This document shows, piece after piece, positions 1 to 13,273 of a stretch of 64,000 nt of DNA. The stretch spans positions 28,570,737-28,634,736 of the forward strand of contig NC_037594.1 in the NCBI RefSeq assembly GCF_003073045.1. Direction: 5' to 3'. The stretch comes from Pomacea canaliculata. Taxonomy: Eukaryota > Mollusca > Gastropoda > Architaenioglossa > Ampullariidae. The stretch's first letter is position 1. Each line of letters begins with the position of its first letter. The notes under the pieces are model-generated. The model saw only the letters and a program-made list of their open reading frames with translations. It searched no databases and was not told the DNA's origin. A program made the translations under genes and the position numbers.

Positions 1-213
1 TCTGTCTGCCCTTTCTATTTGTTAAAGCAGAAAGATCGAAACCTTTTACTCCTATTAGGTTTTTTTTTTACATCGTTGATATCGCGAATAGGACTTTTTC
101 CTTTCAGTCGGATATGGGAAAAAACTAATCATCGTATACTCAATACACTGTGCTCAGAGAATAATTACAAGGATTCAAAATATACACACGCAAACATGAA
201 CACACACACTCAC

Positions 214-403
214 TCACTCACTGACTCACTCACTCACTCACTGACTCACTGACTCACTGACTCACTGACTCACTGACTCACTCACTCACTCACTCACTCA
301 CTCACTCACTCACTCACTCACTCACTCACTCACTCACTCACTCACTCACTCACTCACTCACTCACTCACTCACTCACTCACTCACTCACTCACTCACTCA
401 CTC
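214..403 (+). repeat. (ACTC)n microsatellite
   Basis: About 190 bp of ACTC repeats, near-perfect from about 283 on and interspersed with ACTG variants at the 5' side. Confidence 0.95.
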
Positions 404-670
404 TATCATCACTCACTACTCGGCTAAAACGTATCCCTCCATTCATCTGGCGAGATCACGTTTACACACTCGATGCGCATGCGTGAGTGGAAATTCAAAA
501 TGGGTCCATTATTGGTTTCAACAAACGACCGCCAGAAAGCAATTATCGTCTTCTGAGGACGGGACAATACGGCGTGGCTGATGGATTACGCAGTCTACCT
601 ACAAACTGTCCTCGCTACCATGAGACGCCATCATCACGAACTTCTGTCTGATACCTTCTATAAATACTGA

Positions 671-752
671 ATTCCTCCTCATCATCATCCTTCTCATCAT
701 CATCGTCGTCGTCATCATTACCATCCCACCACCACCATAAACCACCACCACC
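671..752 (+). repeat. TCA/CAC trinucleotide-rich tract
   Basis: Imperfect (TCA)n with TCG variants runs into (CAC)n. Confidence 0.8.
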
Positions 753-3465
753 ACCAATACTACCGTTGCAGTCGTTATAGTAACCACCATCAAACCCTCA
801 TCCACTTTTGTAATCTGTTTTTATTCTCCTTGACAGACTTTGATGTTTTGTGTCATCCTTTTAAAGAATGTCAACTTATGTAGGCTGTCGTGGAAATCTT
901 TGTCATGTCCACTCGGCTCTCCCCGCAAAGATGTGATTTCTTTGCTGAGGTTGCTGCTGGCGATTGAATGCTACTTCCATGTTGTGTACGCACCTAAGTT
1001 TTTGGATGCTTTCAATTTTTTCTTTCAATTCTTGTGGACACCCGCGTATTTCAACTGATTTTCACCCCCTTCATCAAGTGTTGATGACCAAGTACTGGTG
1101 AGGATTTCTTTTTGCACAATGGGAAATGTTTTTCCCTTGCAGTTTTTTTTTGTTTTTTGGGTGGTGGTGGTGGTGTTTGTGTGTTTGATTTTGTTTTTGT
1201 TTGTCTCGGATTTTTACGTCTTCGCTATTTTAGGAAACGACTTAAAAGGTTTGTGGGTTTATAGCCTTTAACATCGAGACAAGATGTTTCTGTCGGAGTT
1301 TTATTATTAACATTTCTTGCGAGTAAACCTGTCAAAATAGCACAGGACAAAATAGCTCAGCATTCCGGGTACTTGACCTGCATAGCTGCAGGGGGTTAGA
1401 ATGGGGTGCATTCAGACCGGAATGATGAGCGGACTTGTGCACAATACCCGGATGTGGAGAATGTAAGGAAGAAAAAACTCGGTCGTGGAATAGCCAGATA
1501 CACTATAAACAAAACAACAATGGGACGAGAAGAGGATATATAACTGGAAAAACGATAGTGACGATGATACAGCGTCTACATCTAGAACCTTCCTCTACAC
1601 TGATATAACGATACTTGTTTTCTTACGACATATAAGAGGAAAATAAAGATAAAGAAAGAATAAATTAGTGAAGCACTATCACTAATGAGTCCATCACTCT
1701 TTTTGAATATCCGACAAAGGTTCTATGTTTTATACTTTCAAAATTCAGTGAATGTTGCCACGTCTTTTCTTGTCCTTCTGTCAGTGCAGGACACGTGACT
1801 GCTCGGATCCCAGGGTGGATTGTCGTGGCTAGTGGCTGGTGACTGATACCCATTACAGTTCCATCTAAGACAGGGACAGGTATCCACATACTTTGGAAGA
1901 GACCTGCTTGCGAAAGACTTTGGACAGAGTCCGTAATGGAAGGGAAGAGTTGTGTAAATACAGCGCTCTTCGCAGGGCAGACCTTCATTTGTTCCAGCTG
2001 TCAGTCCGTCCTCTTTGGACTATGGCGGATTTTTCTCGGTTCACAATGCGGGGAACCTGATTTTGAGGTTATTGATTTACATCGTCACTGACGCTAATTA
2101 AATTTACTTAACTAGATTAGTTGACTCGTGGGTCAAGCTGCTATGCCAGGGTTTCATTTTCACGACCGGCGAGATTCCGAGGAGGAACAGTCGTTTTCTT
2201 CTCAGGCTATGCAGATTGGACAAAAACATCGTCGGTGCGAGGTCGTCGCCAGGCTTTTTTTTTTTTTTTTACCTCCACGATATTGAAGCAGATGTTAAGA
2301 AAGATGAAATGCCTCGTTTATCGATCGTCATTGTTAGCACTGCTCCAATCCTCACATTTTTTTTAAAGGTTAAGAAAGTTCTAATTATATATATCTCACA
2401 CACTCGCACACACACACACACACCACGCACGCACGCACGCACGAAAGAAGAAAATCGCAGAAACAGAAGGAGAGAGCGTGATAAAGGATCAGAGAGGATA
2501 GAGACAGAGAAGAAAAAAGAGTGGAAAAGATGACCGATGGGGGAGACAAAGAAGACTAGAGGCGGAAGGACAAAATTATTTTTTCCCAACTTGGTGACAA
2601 GACTATTATTCACATTTCTTATTGTCAGCCTGATAGATTCAGAAAAATAATGTTAATATAGCTATCTTTTATACGACTTTATATTTTATTTCTGCATGTA
2701 TGAAAAGGAGATATCACTCTTGCAGTATGTTTGTATATTCGTATGCACGGGAATCATATATACGTGTATATGTCCGTTCATTGCGTCTTGAGTTAGCAGG
2801 AAAAGACGGATGAACAACAGAGAAACAGAACAGGAAAGATGGGTAATGAGCAGGTAGACTGAATCCAAACACCCACATGCTCACATACCCGCCTCTCCAT
2901 CCGCTCACCTTCACATTACCCACCCACTCATCAGCACACCTACGTACTCCCGAGTTATGGGTTTGGATAAGTATTTTTTACGCCTAAAGGTGTACTTGTT
3001 GTGGGTGGGGATTGGGGAAACACCAAAAAACCAAAAAGTCGCGACAGGGTTTGAGCAAATAGTACGGGATGATCCACCCCACCCTCGCCATCCTACCTTC
3101 ACATTCCTGGTATCCCGCTTTTGCGTTGCTGCTTGCTGATCAATGTGCATATTTGCATCCTTTCGTTTCTCCCAGGATTCCACCCCACCTCCCTCCACAC
3201 CCCTTCCCACCCTGAAAGATCGAGCAGCGCGCGGGAGTTAATCGAGGGTCTCGTCCCCCCCTACTACACCTCCTCCCATCGACACCTACTTACGACATTC
3301 TGCAAGGTGTCTCCGTAGGCCTTGCTCCTCCCACCATCCACGCCGAAACAAAGAGAAGAGGGAGGGACTTGCCTTGTTGAGAGGATTGAAATGCACGCTG
3401 GTCGGGCTTCGGTGGCGGCGGTAAATGAATGAGGGATGAATATTTGATGCGTGCGGTGGCCAGGC

Positions 3466-3685
3466 TACATAAGGCCAACCCGCGCCGTGTCCAGCCCTTC
3501 ACTGCCTCCCGTCCTGCTGTGCTGGCAGCTCGCCTCCCACGCCTTCACACACTTGTAGCGCTTACGTGTCACCCAGCATCTGTGGACGGTGTCGCCATCT
3601 ACCACTACCACCACCACTACCACCATCACCACCTTGAGAGACGATTAACTTCCTTGCCCTTCTCTATCCAGCTCACCTTTCTCAG
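3466..3685 (+). promoter_or_regulatory. Possible core promoter and non-coding first exon
   Basis: A TATA-like TACATAAG (3466-3473) lies about 30 bp before an initiator-like TTCACTG (3498-3504) in a locally GC-rich block. A donor-like CTCAG|gtaggc follows at 3685/3686. It could be the 5' UTR exon that the PKYMDT gene needs, but the distance to its coding exon is 9.6 kb and nothing else ties them. Transcript start data would decide. Confidence 0.2.
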
Positions 3686-6600
3686 GTAGGCGTTGACGAT
3701 TTTATTTGAGATTTGACTTCTGAGAACTTTACTTCAACCTTCTCTCAACGTGGTACTTACGACTTGTCGTGGGAAGGTCTTGCTTCAAAGAATCTTTGCT
3801 AGTTTTTGGTGTGTTTTTTTTTTTTTTTGCATGCAAGATGTTCATCCCTCATCAGAAGGTTTCAGTTTTCTTGTCGAGAGACCAATGATTTTTTTGTTTA
3901 GCTATTTAATTTCTGTTAGTCATCGGTTGCTTATATGCGCAATTTCATGACTAACTTCGTCACTGGGTTTTCATGGAACCATTTTGAGTTTTGAAGGATA
4001 TATATTGTGAATTGAGTAGTTATAAATCAAATATGTAATCGTCTCCTCATTTACAGCTACTAAATTATCCGTGGCCTTATGTAAACTTTGTTCAAACTGT
4101 ACAAGTAGGTCTGACGCTATCACAACCTTGCGATTATGAAATTATTTTTTTATATTTCAATAATGGTATAAAAGGGAACTTATTGCCATCACCAGTAACA
4201 TTTCACAAATACTTAAAACATTATGACTGGTTCGTTACATTTTAATATAATCATATTTTGTTTCGTATTATTCACCAGATTTATATTTATAACAGATACA
4301 CATATACACTCCTTTTGCAACAAGAAAGACTTTGTTTATTTGTTTACTCATTTGTCGTCATTTTTCTAGAAATATTTGGTCTTTTCAATTCTATGCAGTA
4401 TGTCCCCTTCCCTGGCTGCTAGTAGGGTTTCAATGTGTTGGGGAGGATCTGGCTGATGCCAAATACTCCTAACGACAATGGTGGTCCCTGTAAGAGAAAT
4501 TGAATCTCAGAGGAAAAAGTGAATCGCATTGATTGCAGTACAAACGAAGAACCAAGTTAGGCATGCAAATCTCGAACTCTTCAAATCAAGTCGCTAGCTT
4601 GAGGTTAATGGTTCATTGTCAAGAAAAAGCATTGAAGATTCAGCAGGACTAATTAAATGAGTGATTTTTAGGCTGGCTTCAGGGAAATTTTACACTTTTT
4701 TCAGCGTTGATCAACTCTTAGCAAGGTTTTTAAACACACACCAAACAGATGTTAATGAAAGCCATCTGTGAGGTACATAACATCTGTCATGACCCGCTGG
4801 TGAACTCATCAGAAGACCTTTCACTAACTTTGTTTTGCAGGTTTATACTTAAGCTCGAGTATCGATGACAAACATGTCCATGGATTATGTATTAGAGACC
4901 AGCCATGCGTAAACTCTGTTTTCTAACAGTTGCTAGAAAAATTCATCCTGTGTTCTGTCATGCTACGAGGCCCGTGGAGTACCTGATGAAAAAAAAAAAA
5001 AAAAAGCCGCTCCTGGGAAAAAAGTCCCTGAGCAAGTCAATAGAATGAAGCAGCGCGTCAATAGAATAGAATGAAAGCGCGTGCATGCGTCTGCTTTACA
5101 GACCCACTTTCCCCCCGATGCCCGTTCACAAAGCAGGCAAGAAGCCCGTGTTCTGGAAGTTTCCATTCTCGATAGGAAAGCAAACACTGCGTGTTGTCGT
5201 AACGCAGTCTTATGTCTCCAAGTATTTGCCTGACACTGACTCTGGTCTTAATTTCTTTGCAAACCCCGCAGTGTCTCTATTTCCGCGAGGTGACATTCTC
5301 TGGAACTCTCTGGAATGGCACCTCCCACATCCATTACCACTCCGTGATGCTGACAGAGGCCCACCAATCTCCTCTCTATCTCTCTCTCTCCACAAGCTTG
5401 CTCACTGACATTACTTTTGTTGTACTAGTATCCCCACCTGCCGAGCTGTTTGAAAGATAAATACCGATATTATTTGCCTTTACCACAGTCTGTGGGGTCT
5501 TTCTGTTTTTTGGTGGTTTTTTTTCAAGTATATGTGCGGATACATGGATTGTCGAGTTTCAAGACGGCCATTTTTCCCTGTCTCACTTATGATAAATAGA
5601 TAAAATGGAAGAAGAGAAAATAGAAAAAAAAAAAAAGAAAAGGAATTTAAAAGTAAGTGACCTCAAGATTTCTCCACATATCGAGAGACCTGTATCTCTT
5701 TTGTTTCTACTTGATGGAAGATTTAACCTACGATGATAGGTTATTTAATTGCTTGAGACTTCTACGGATTCGGAAAACATTTTTTATAAATGAGCAACAA
5801 AAGTAGATTCAATAGAAACATCACCGCTCTTGCAAAGTGTTCAAGACACTGTGCTTCTGGACACAATTATCAAATGCACTGACAGTAGCTTTTCTTGAAA
5901 AAAATAACATCAATAAAAAAAACAATCAAATAAAAATAAATAATTTATCTTGAAAAGACTACTCATGTATATTCCTAGTACATCTATGTTTCAATGTTGT
6001 GGTTATATGATCGCTACTGAATTACACAAACAACGACTGACTCAGTGCGCATGTGTAAAATGGCCAACTCACACCTGGATTCTGTGGTTTCTTGCAAGAA
6101 GTAATTTTTCAACACCTCCACACTCCCTCGACACGTGCATGCTGTGCTCACATGCACACATACTCATACCATCCCTCCTTCCTTCGTCATTATTATCTGT
6201 AATTTCCTCGCGAGCAAAATAACGTGTGATATATGAGAAGCGGCTGCAGACTGTGGGCTTTGATCTCTTCCAGATGATTTTTTTTTTCTTCGTCGTTATC
6301 TTCTCACACGAGAGTGTCCCGATGCCAAGCTTTTAGTTTCAGAGTCGTTACTGCATTTCCTTTGTTCTTCCCTTTCATGTGCCGTTCCTTTCGATTAATT
6401 CGGGAATGACATTGCCCTGCAGGATTCAACTGGTTATCTTAATAAAAAAAGCGATCGTATTTCCCTGTTTTTCCTATCCCAGCCTCTTTCCCATTGTATG
6501 TATGTGTCCCGCATGTCATGAATATATCTTCATGTGTCAGGCTCATGGCACTCTATGTCTTTACTGATGTTATCATGTGTCATTTGATGTGTCTGTGAGC

Positions 6601-9600
6601 ATTCCCAGGTGTTCCCATACCTAACCGTTTCCTAATACCTTCATTGCTCTCATCCACTCATCGCTTATCTGCTCATTCATCCCATCCACCCTATACACTC
6701 ACCAGGCAAGTTTGGCAATTTATCATCAAGAAAGGAAAAGCAATACAACTTTTTGCTATTACAAAATTTTTTTACTAGATTAGACATTTATTTTACCTGT
6801 TTTATTTGTCTACAATTTAAAATGTAAATATTACTATGAGCTATTACCCTTATATTAGCACTTTTTTAGCAGCTCAGAACTTTATAAAATTGAATATGGC
6901 ACTCAAAGAAAGGAAGTCTTGTTCCTCATAGTAATCAGTAACCTAAGCGATGACACGACGAAAAGAGAAATAATTTTAAAAAAACAGACTCTAAGGATTA
7001 TCAACAGCAGCACCAGCATCACAATCATCGTCACCGACACACACCGCAACCCACCAAAAGAACGAAGAACTAGATTACGACGCGGCAGAACAACAACTAA
7101 AAACATTCAAGAACAAGAAAAAAACGAGCCAAACTATGATAGAAGCTTCAAGAATGTTGATCAAAACATGTTACACTCTGTGATATTGTATTGTGTTCAG
7201 TGGGCGAACGCTTCGTTGAGGCTGAGTGAACGATAGAAGGACACAGAAGCAGGCAATCAGATTCTTTCGCATCGGTTGAAGCCTAATCGTTCAGCAGGCA
7301 ATGAAATCCCTCCGCGACCACGACCCCAGACGGACTGAGAAACAATATTACGCCACGTGTGTCGACTTCAATGCTGCACTCATTTACAGGAGCAGCTAAC
7401 CTCGATGCTTCCGCCATAGTCCCGTCTCGCACAGATCCTGCCGCGGGGACTCTCTTTCGGCCTATGAATAAGAAATAGTTCCGGACATAGGAAGAGGGTG
7501 TGAAAAAAAAAGGAAGCTGGAGGATAATTGGAAGTCCAATCTCTCCTTCACATCAAAAGAAGCAGACGACACAAACCAGTTCTTCTTCGCCGATTTTCTG
7601 TGCCTTGAATAAATAGGAGAGTGTGTGAGGAACGGAGAACTCTTTTGTAGAAGGTTAGGAATGCGAATTAACACCTCATGCACGTCCATGATGCTCATGA
7701 ACTGATTGACACATTCACAAACTCACAGATAAACGCTAATATCATAAAATATCATAAATGATTTGACTTGTTATAATCCTTTCATTCCTCCACATCACTC
7801 CGACAGGATAAACATTGGAGATAGGAAACCTGCAAATTTAAAATGTACATTATTATTTATTTCATTGAACTGCAGATGCGTGCACGTGCAGGTGGTTTCT
7901 CGTGTCAGTGTGTATCCGTACTTGAAAAAAATATTGTTCCATCCCTTAGTTTTGTTCTAATTTTTCTTAGCAAAAGACATTTGCCCTCAGCAATCTCTCG
8001 GTTTCAGCAACTCAGTGTTAAGCATGTGACGGATGTGTCTTGATGTTAAGGTCAGTTCTGACAATGGAAATGGCCGGGTACACTCCTTAATGGCACCGGG
8101 GGCTTTTCAAGAGCTTTTCGGCATTAAAACAGTAATTTAAGTCTGTGAACTCATGTCATAGCATTAGTGTGTTGGTTTTCCCGGTTTCAAGTGCGCATTA
8201 ATGAAACAGGACAAATGTTTCAGGAAAATTAAAAAAAAAGAAATTTTAAAAAATATTTTTTTGTTAGAAAGAGTCGCATCTGAACGCGTCTGGTACATTC
8301 TCTGAAGTAGGGTCGTAAAATAAACTGGGTTCTGAGACTAACTGTATCTGCTGCGGCGAACGAAACTGATCTCTGAACTCTGAGCGCGCATGCGCACACA
8401 CACACACATATGCAAGAATGCACGCACAACCCAACATACAGACATGAACGAAAGCAGACACACAATCATTGCCAACTATTGTAGAGATAAAGAGTGAGTT
8501 GAAGCAAGTGTTCCCACTGTTCAAGGACTAATTTAATATCGCAGTTGACAAAACATGTTCTTCGCCATTTCTAAGCCAGTTTTGGAGATCGCACCGGATA
8601 TTACGTCATGCGGAAAAACCGCAGGGTAGTCGATATCCTGGAGACAGTAGTTGGCGCAGCTGTCGTCATTTCTCGACCATTTCCGTTTTCTATCAGCACT
8701 CATAGTTAGAATTAGCAGTCATTGTTTGATATTAACAGTAATATTTCAGAAAGGATGCAACCTCGGATAGAATTAATGCCAGCAGTGGATTGGTCGGATG
8801 CAGATGAAAGTCACACCGGAAGTTAACAAATATTGAAACAACAATAATATTTCCATTGAGGTCGGTTATCGCTTCAGCTGTCACTACTTCACAGGTTTCA
8901 TGAATACTGTAAGCAACACTGTTTTGATTGGACACAGACAGAAAGACAGGAGCGAAAAACCCTACAGAATAAATAATTCACAGGCAAGAAAGAGCAATCG
9001 GAGAAGTGTTGCAGCTCTGTGCCAGACCAGAGTGAAATGTTCGTGCAAACTGGCATCAACGTTCCGAAAAGCATCTTTGTTCAAGCGGGCCTACAGGCAA
9101 GTGAAAGTTTAAAAAAAAAAGTCATTTTGTTTAAACCACGAGATAAGAACGGAAATTAAATGCTTTCAGGGAGATGGCCACAGAGAGAAGCGCTCGGAGT
9201 TCAGATGTTTGTGTTTCGTGTCCACATCAAAATGCGTGTTTAAGTGAACTCCTGAGTCCCTCAACTAGGGGAAGGTGGAATGAAATTTATTCTTGGGAGT
9301 TCAAGTGGAAGAAAACGATTGAAAACATTGACTCTTAAAGCAAACCCATCATCAAAAACTGGGGGTGTGGGAAATACTTTGTAGTGGGTTCTACAGAAAC
9401 ACTGCCAGCACCATTTAATGAAAATTAGAGAAAAAGAGAGTGAGGATTGGCACAGTGTTCGAGAGTAATCAGAGAGTGGAAAAGGCTGTACACCCTGTCT
9501 GAAGCATCTTGGTTTTTATTCCATAATCAGATAGTGGTGATGTGAACGGATCGTGTTCTGCACTTACCGGTCCATGTCATGAGAACATGGTGTGGGACGT

Positions 9601-10278
9601 AGCATCCTCTTTCAACAACACCCACTAACCGTCAATATCTATGTATGTCCGTCTGTCTGTGTGTCCACCCGTCTTCTAGTCTGTCTGTCCATCTCGTCCG
9701 ACTGTCCCTCTCTCCATTCGTCCGTCCGTCAGGTTATTCATCTATTTGTCTGTCTGTCTTTCCCGCTGCCTGTCTACCTGTCTGTCCACAAGCTTTACTA
9801 AGTATGTAAATGATTTAGTTTATTTTCTCAAACTTGCTAGTAAAAATCTTTTACAAATGTTTCAAAGAATGGCAAAGAGTCAGCTTTCAGTGGCAGCTCA
9901 GACCGCTGTGTCGACTATAAAAGTACACAGAACCAAACAGGAATTTGGTATTTGGCACTGGAAAAGGTCAGATGAATAAATAATTCGACATACTCACACT
10001 ATAACAGTAAAATGTTTACATAAAAATGCATGATGCTCCACTACCACTTTTTTACCCGTAAAAGTGTATTCGGAAACAAGCACCTACCCAACCAAAATAT
10101 AAGAAAACGTGTCCGGGGTGAACAGGGTCATAGGGAGGTCACGTGTGTTGACCAAATCACCGTCATCAGCCCTTAGGGTCCGAATCGCAGACGACGGCGC
10201 TTAATGTCTGGAAATTTGCTGTCATTTCGGTTGTCCACGCATTGCCCGCTGGTCAGGGTTAGGAGGTAAAGGGATATG

Positions 10279-10304
10279 TATGTGTGTGTGTGTGTGTGTG
10301 TGTG
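10279..10304 (+). repeat. (TG)n microsatellite
   Basis: About 13 perfect TG units. Confidence 0.9.
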
Positions 10305-12836
10305 AGATAGATGGACAGACGTATGCTAAGATTGTCTACCCGGAGGGGACAAACTTGGGTGCATTGGCACATTGTCCTCCAATGCATTAGCTCATTGTTC
10401 ATACTTCATATCCAGCCACATGTGCGACATCTTGTGGCTGCCATCTTGGTTCTGCATTCTATGTATTTTCTATATTATCTGTATTTCATAAAAGCGACGA
10501 GAAAGGCCCATAAAGGACCTTTCCCAACACACACTCTCACTGCCTGGCTGGCTTCCCTTGTCGGCAGACAGACACCCTCCAAGACCTGTCCAGACGGCCA
10601 GGCTAGTTAACGTTTCATCTCGAAGGTGCTGCTTCCAGGCCCTCGACAAGTGCTTGGAGTTCATGGCAGTCCAACTTTACCTGTGACCTGACAATTCCCC
10701 CATGCTCCTGAGGTGACAGACAATGATTACCGCTTGTAGAAGATTTCCTCTCCTGTGCCCTCCGTTTGCAGAAAGGACTGATTGGACAACCTGAGCACAC
10801 TGCTCTGTATTGACCGAAGCTTTTCAAGGCCTAGTAGAGCGATATTATTCTAATCATTAGGTAAATCTCAGAGCAAGTTTTATTTATCCAAATGCGGGTG
10901 AATACCCTTTTTCCTTTCTAACGCCTACTAGCATTGCATGCACAAAATGAAAGTGAAAATCGTGACGTCACGCTATGCCTAATTAACATATATATACTCC
11001 CAGCTCTTCATTGGCTGAGAAATTCACAATATTAATGTATGGATGATCCTAATGTCAGTGTTCTTGACCTCTTGCTGTCCATGGTGAATTTTATAGGTGT
11101 GAATCTCGAGAAAGGAAAGTGATTAAGGGTATATTTGGAGAAATATAATCTTACACTGAGCTTTTCAGTCCAAGAATGTTTGCACTCCACTAGTCCTTTA
11201 ATGCAACAATTTCTGTGATTATTTCTAATACGTTTGATTGTGTGTACTCATGTTTTTTGTGCCAAACAGTTCGTACCTTGTTTCGAACTGATGTCACTCC
11301 TCAGCGTTACCTTTGAACCTGACCTTTCAAAATTTACTGGCCCAGAAAATAATAATCTGTTATAAACTATATATAAATATATAAACATTATAAACTATAC
11401 CATATAGAAGACAGTAGTATATATATATATAGGTCCATTAAATCCTTCATAACTAACGTTTCACGGTTCAAATCAACAGTTGGGAATTTTTTGCCTGTTA
11501 ATGCTCAACAGAACTAACTGATTTGCTGACACGGAGACTTGAATAATTAACGTGTAGAAAAAAAAGTGTCACTGTGGGGTACTGGGAGGTTCGATCGCGA
11601 CAGACTGTCATCCTTCGTACAAAACGTTTATGACATGAGTCCTGCAGAGTACATTAAAAGAAGAGTTTAATGGCTATAGCAGTTGACATTCTTTGGGAGA
11701 AAATAAATTGCTCAGTAGATAGTCATGTACATGATAACCCGGTGGTTGATTTCAAAAATAATAATTTCAATACACAGCATTGCTGCCTGATGCCACGAAA
11801 GCTTTAACAAGCTACAAAAACAAACACTTTCATATACTCATTATTTGCATAATTCACAGTTTGTTTATCTTGGTGGGTATCACACAGCAATGCAATCAGT
11901 CAGGTCCCGAAGGAGCGCCATGAACTCATACCTCTTGTTGCTCGCGATTAGTGGGACTCCGCAATAAACTGGTGGCACTACCAGGAGCATAAAGGTCACT
12001 AGGGCTGACTGTCAATGGAGATACAATTTTTTAAAGGGGGTACTAAATTATTGTTTGTGAGGAGGAAAAACTGCTGTACACGATATTTGTTGTTACTCAG
12101 ACAAATTGGGGACATTGCTGCATACAATATAGTTTTCATGTTGGCGATTATGTTATGTTTCAAAATAGCTAAGTGGCATAGCATGGAGAATGTGGTTGGA
12201 TTGGTTGAACTTCGTATCAAGGGTCACACACCAACCATGTCAGAGGGGTGGAAACGCACTGAAAGGCTCCAGCGCATGTCCACTTCACGAGCTTTCAATC
12301 ATGCTCCTACCAGCACCACAGGGCGATTAGTATATAACTTCCGGTCCTTCATTGGCACCCTGTTCCTCCGCACTGGGGTCTGTGTGGAAATTACTGCCCA
12401 TAAAATTTTATTAGCATTGATTTCACATCCTGCTTTTTTTTTTGGTGAAGGGTGGCCGCAAAAAGCAGATAATAATTGATTCCCCCCGTGTCATCATCAT
12501 TACTCATGCGGAAGATGCTCACTTACGACATAAGCGAACCCCCGACATCACCAGGGTCGCCTCCCCCAACCCCACGCTCACTCCCAACCCACGTGAGCGG
12601 GGTTTCTGTCAGACGAGAGGATTGACGAGAGAAAGGTGCAGCCATAGCAGACAAGTAATGTCGTTGGCGCAGCGGTCATGGGTCAGTCCAGCCTCGTTAG
12701 TAGGGAACAGCATGGCTGGCCGCACCTTGGTCTTGCACTGGAATAGCTATCACCGTTAATTATTTGATTGTCCTCTCAATTATTATCTTGCAAGTTGTTA
12801 AGATTTCTATTGTTGTTGTTGGTTCTGTTGGTGTTG

Positions 12837-12864
12837 TAGTGGTGGTGGTGGTGGTGGTGGTGGT
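12837..12864 (+). repeat. (GTG)n microsatellite
   Basis: About nine GTG units within a T/G-rich stretch. Confidence 0.85.
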
Positions 12865-13196
12865 AACGTTGATGATAACGAGGGAGAAAAGAAGGAGACG
12901 GAAGAAGGAATGTTTGTTATTGTCTATCATAGGAAATATTTGGTCGTGTTCAGCTAGAATTACTGAAACGCGAACATAACAGACTCACGACATTCCAACA
13001 CTCTCACTCTCTGACATATATATATACAAATATACAAATACTCACGAATATTTATATGCTCGAAGAAAACTTAAAAAAAGAAGAGAGAACTCAAAGAAAT
13101 TATGAAAGAGGCAGTATCTTCATTTTAATTACAAAATAGGAAAAATCTCTTTATTTTAATTATAAAGAAATAAAGATCTTAGTTTTAATTCTATTG

Positions 13197-13240
13197 CATG
13201 TGTGCGTGCGTGCGTGTGTGTGTGTGTGTGTGTGTGTCTC
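13197..13240 (+). repeat. (TG)n microsatellite before PKYMDT exon 1
   Basis: TG/CG repeats end about 35 bp before the first coding exon, immediately upstream of its acceptor. Confidence 0.9.
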
Positions 13241-13273
13241 ATTTCCCTGTGTCGGTGACGGCGTGCAGACAAG

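Larger units (their letters stand above)
1..3465. other. Non-coding stretch with simple repeats
   Basis: No exon with both splice sites and a recognisable product was found. It contains the (ACTC)n array, a TCA/CAC-rich patch (671-752) and a (CA)n tract (2398-2430). Open frames here are short and low in complexity. Confidence 0.5.
3686..13260. other. Long stretch without a confident gene
   Basis: AT-rich, with homopolymer runs and a (TG)n array at 10279-10304. The longest frame (12015-12479, plus) matches nothing I know and has no supporting splice structure. It would be the first intron of the PKYMDT gene if transcription starts near 3.5 kb. Confidence 0.5.

Noticed and set aside
12015-12479. 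154-codon plus-strand frame
   Set aside because: No recognisable domain, odd composition and no splice or promoter support; likely chance.
12660-12700. tRNA A-box-like GTTGGCGCAGCGGTCATGG
   Set aside because: No matching B box at the right distance; similar lone A-box-like strings near 18790 and 27170 were dropped for the same reason.
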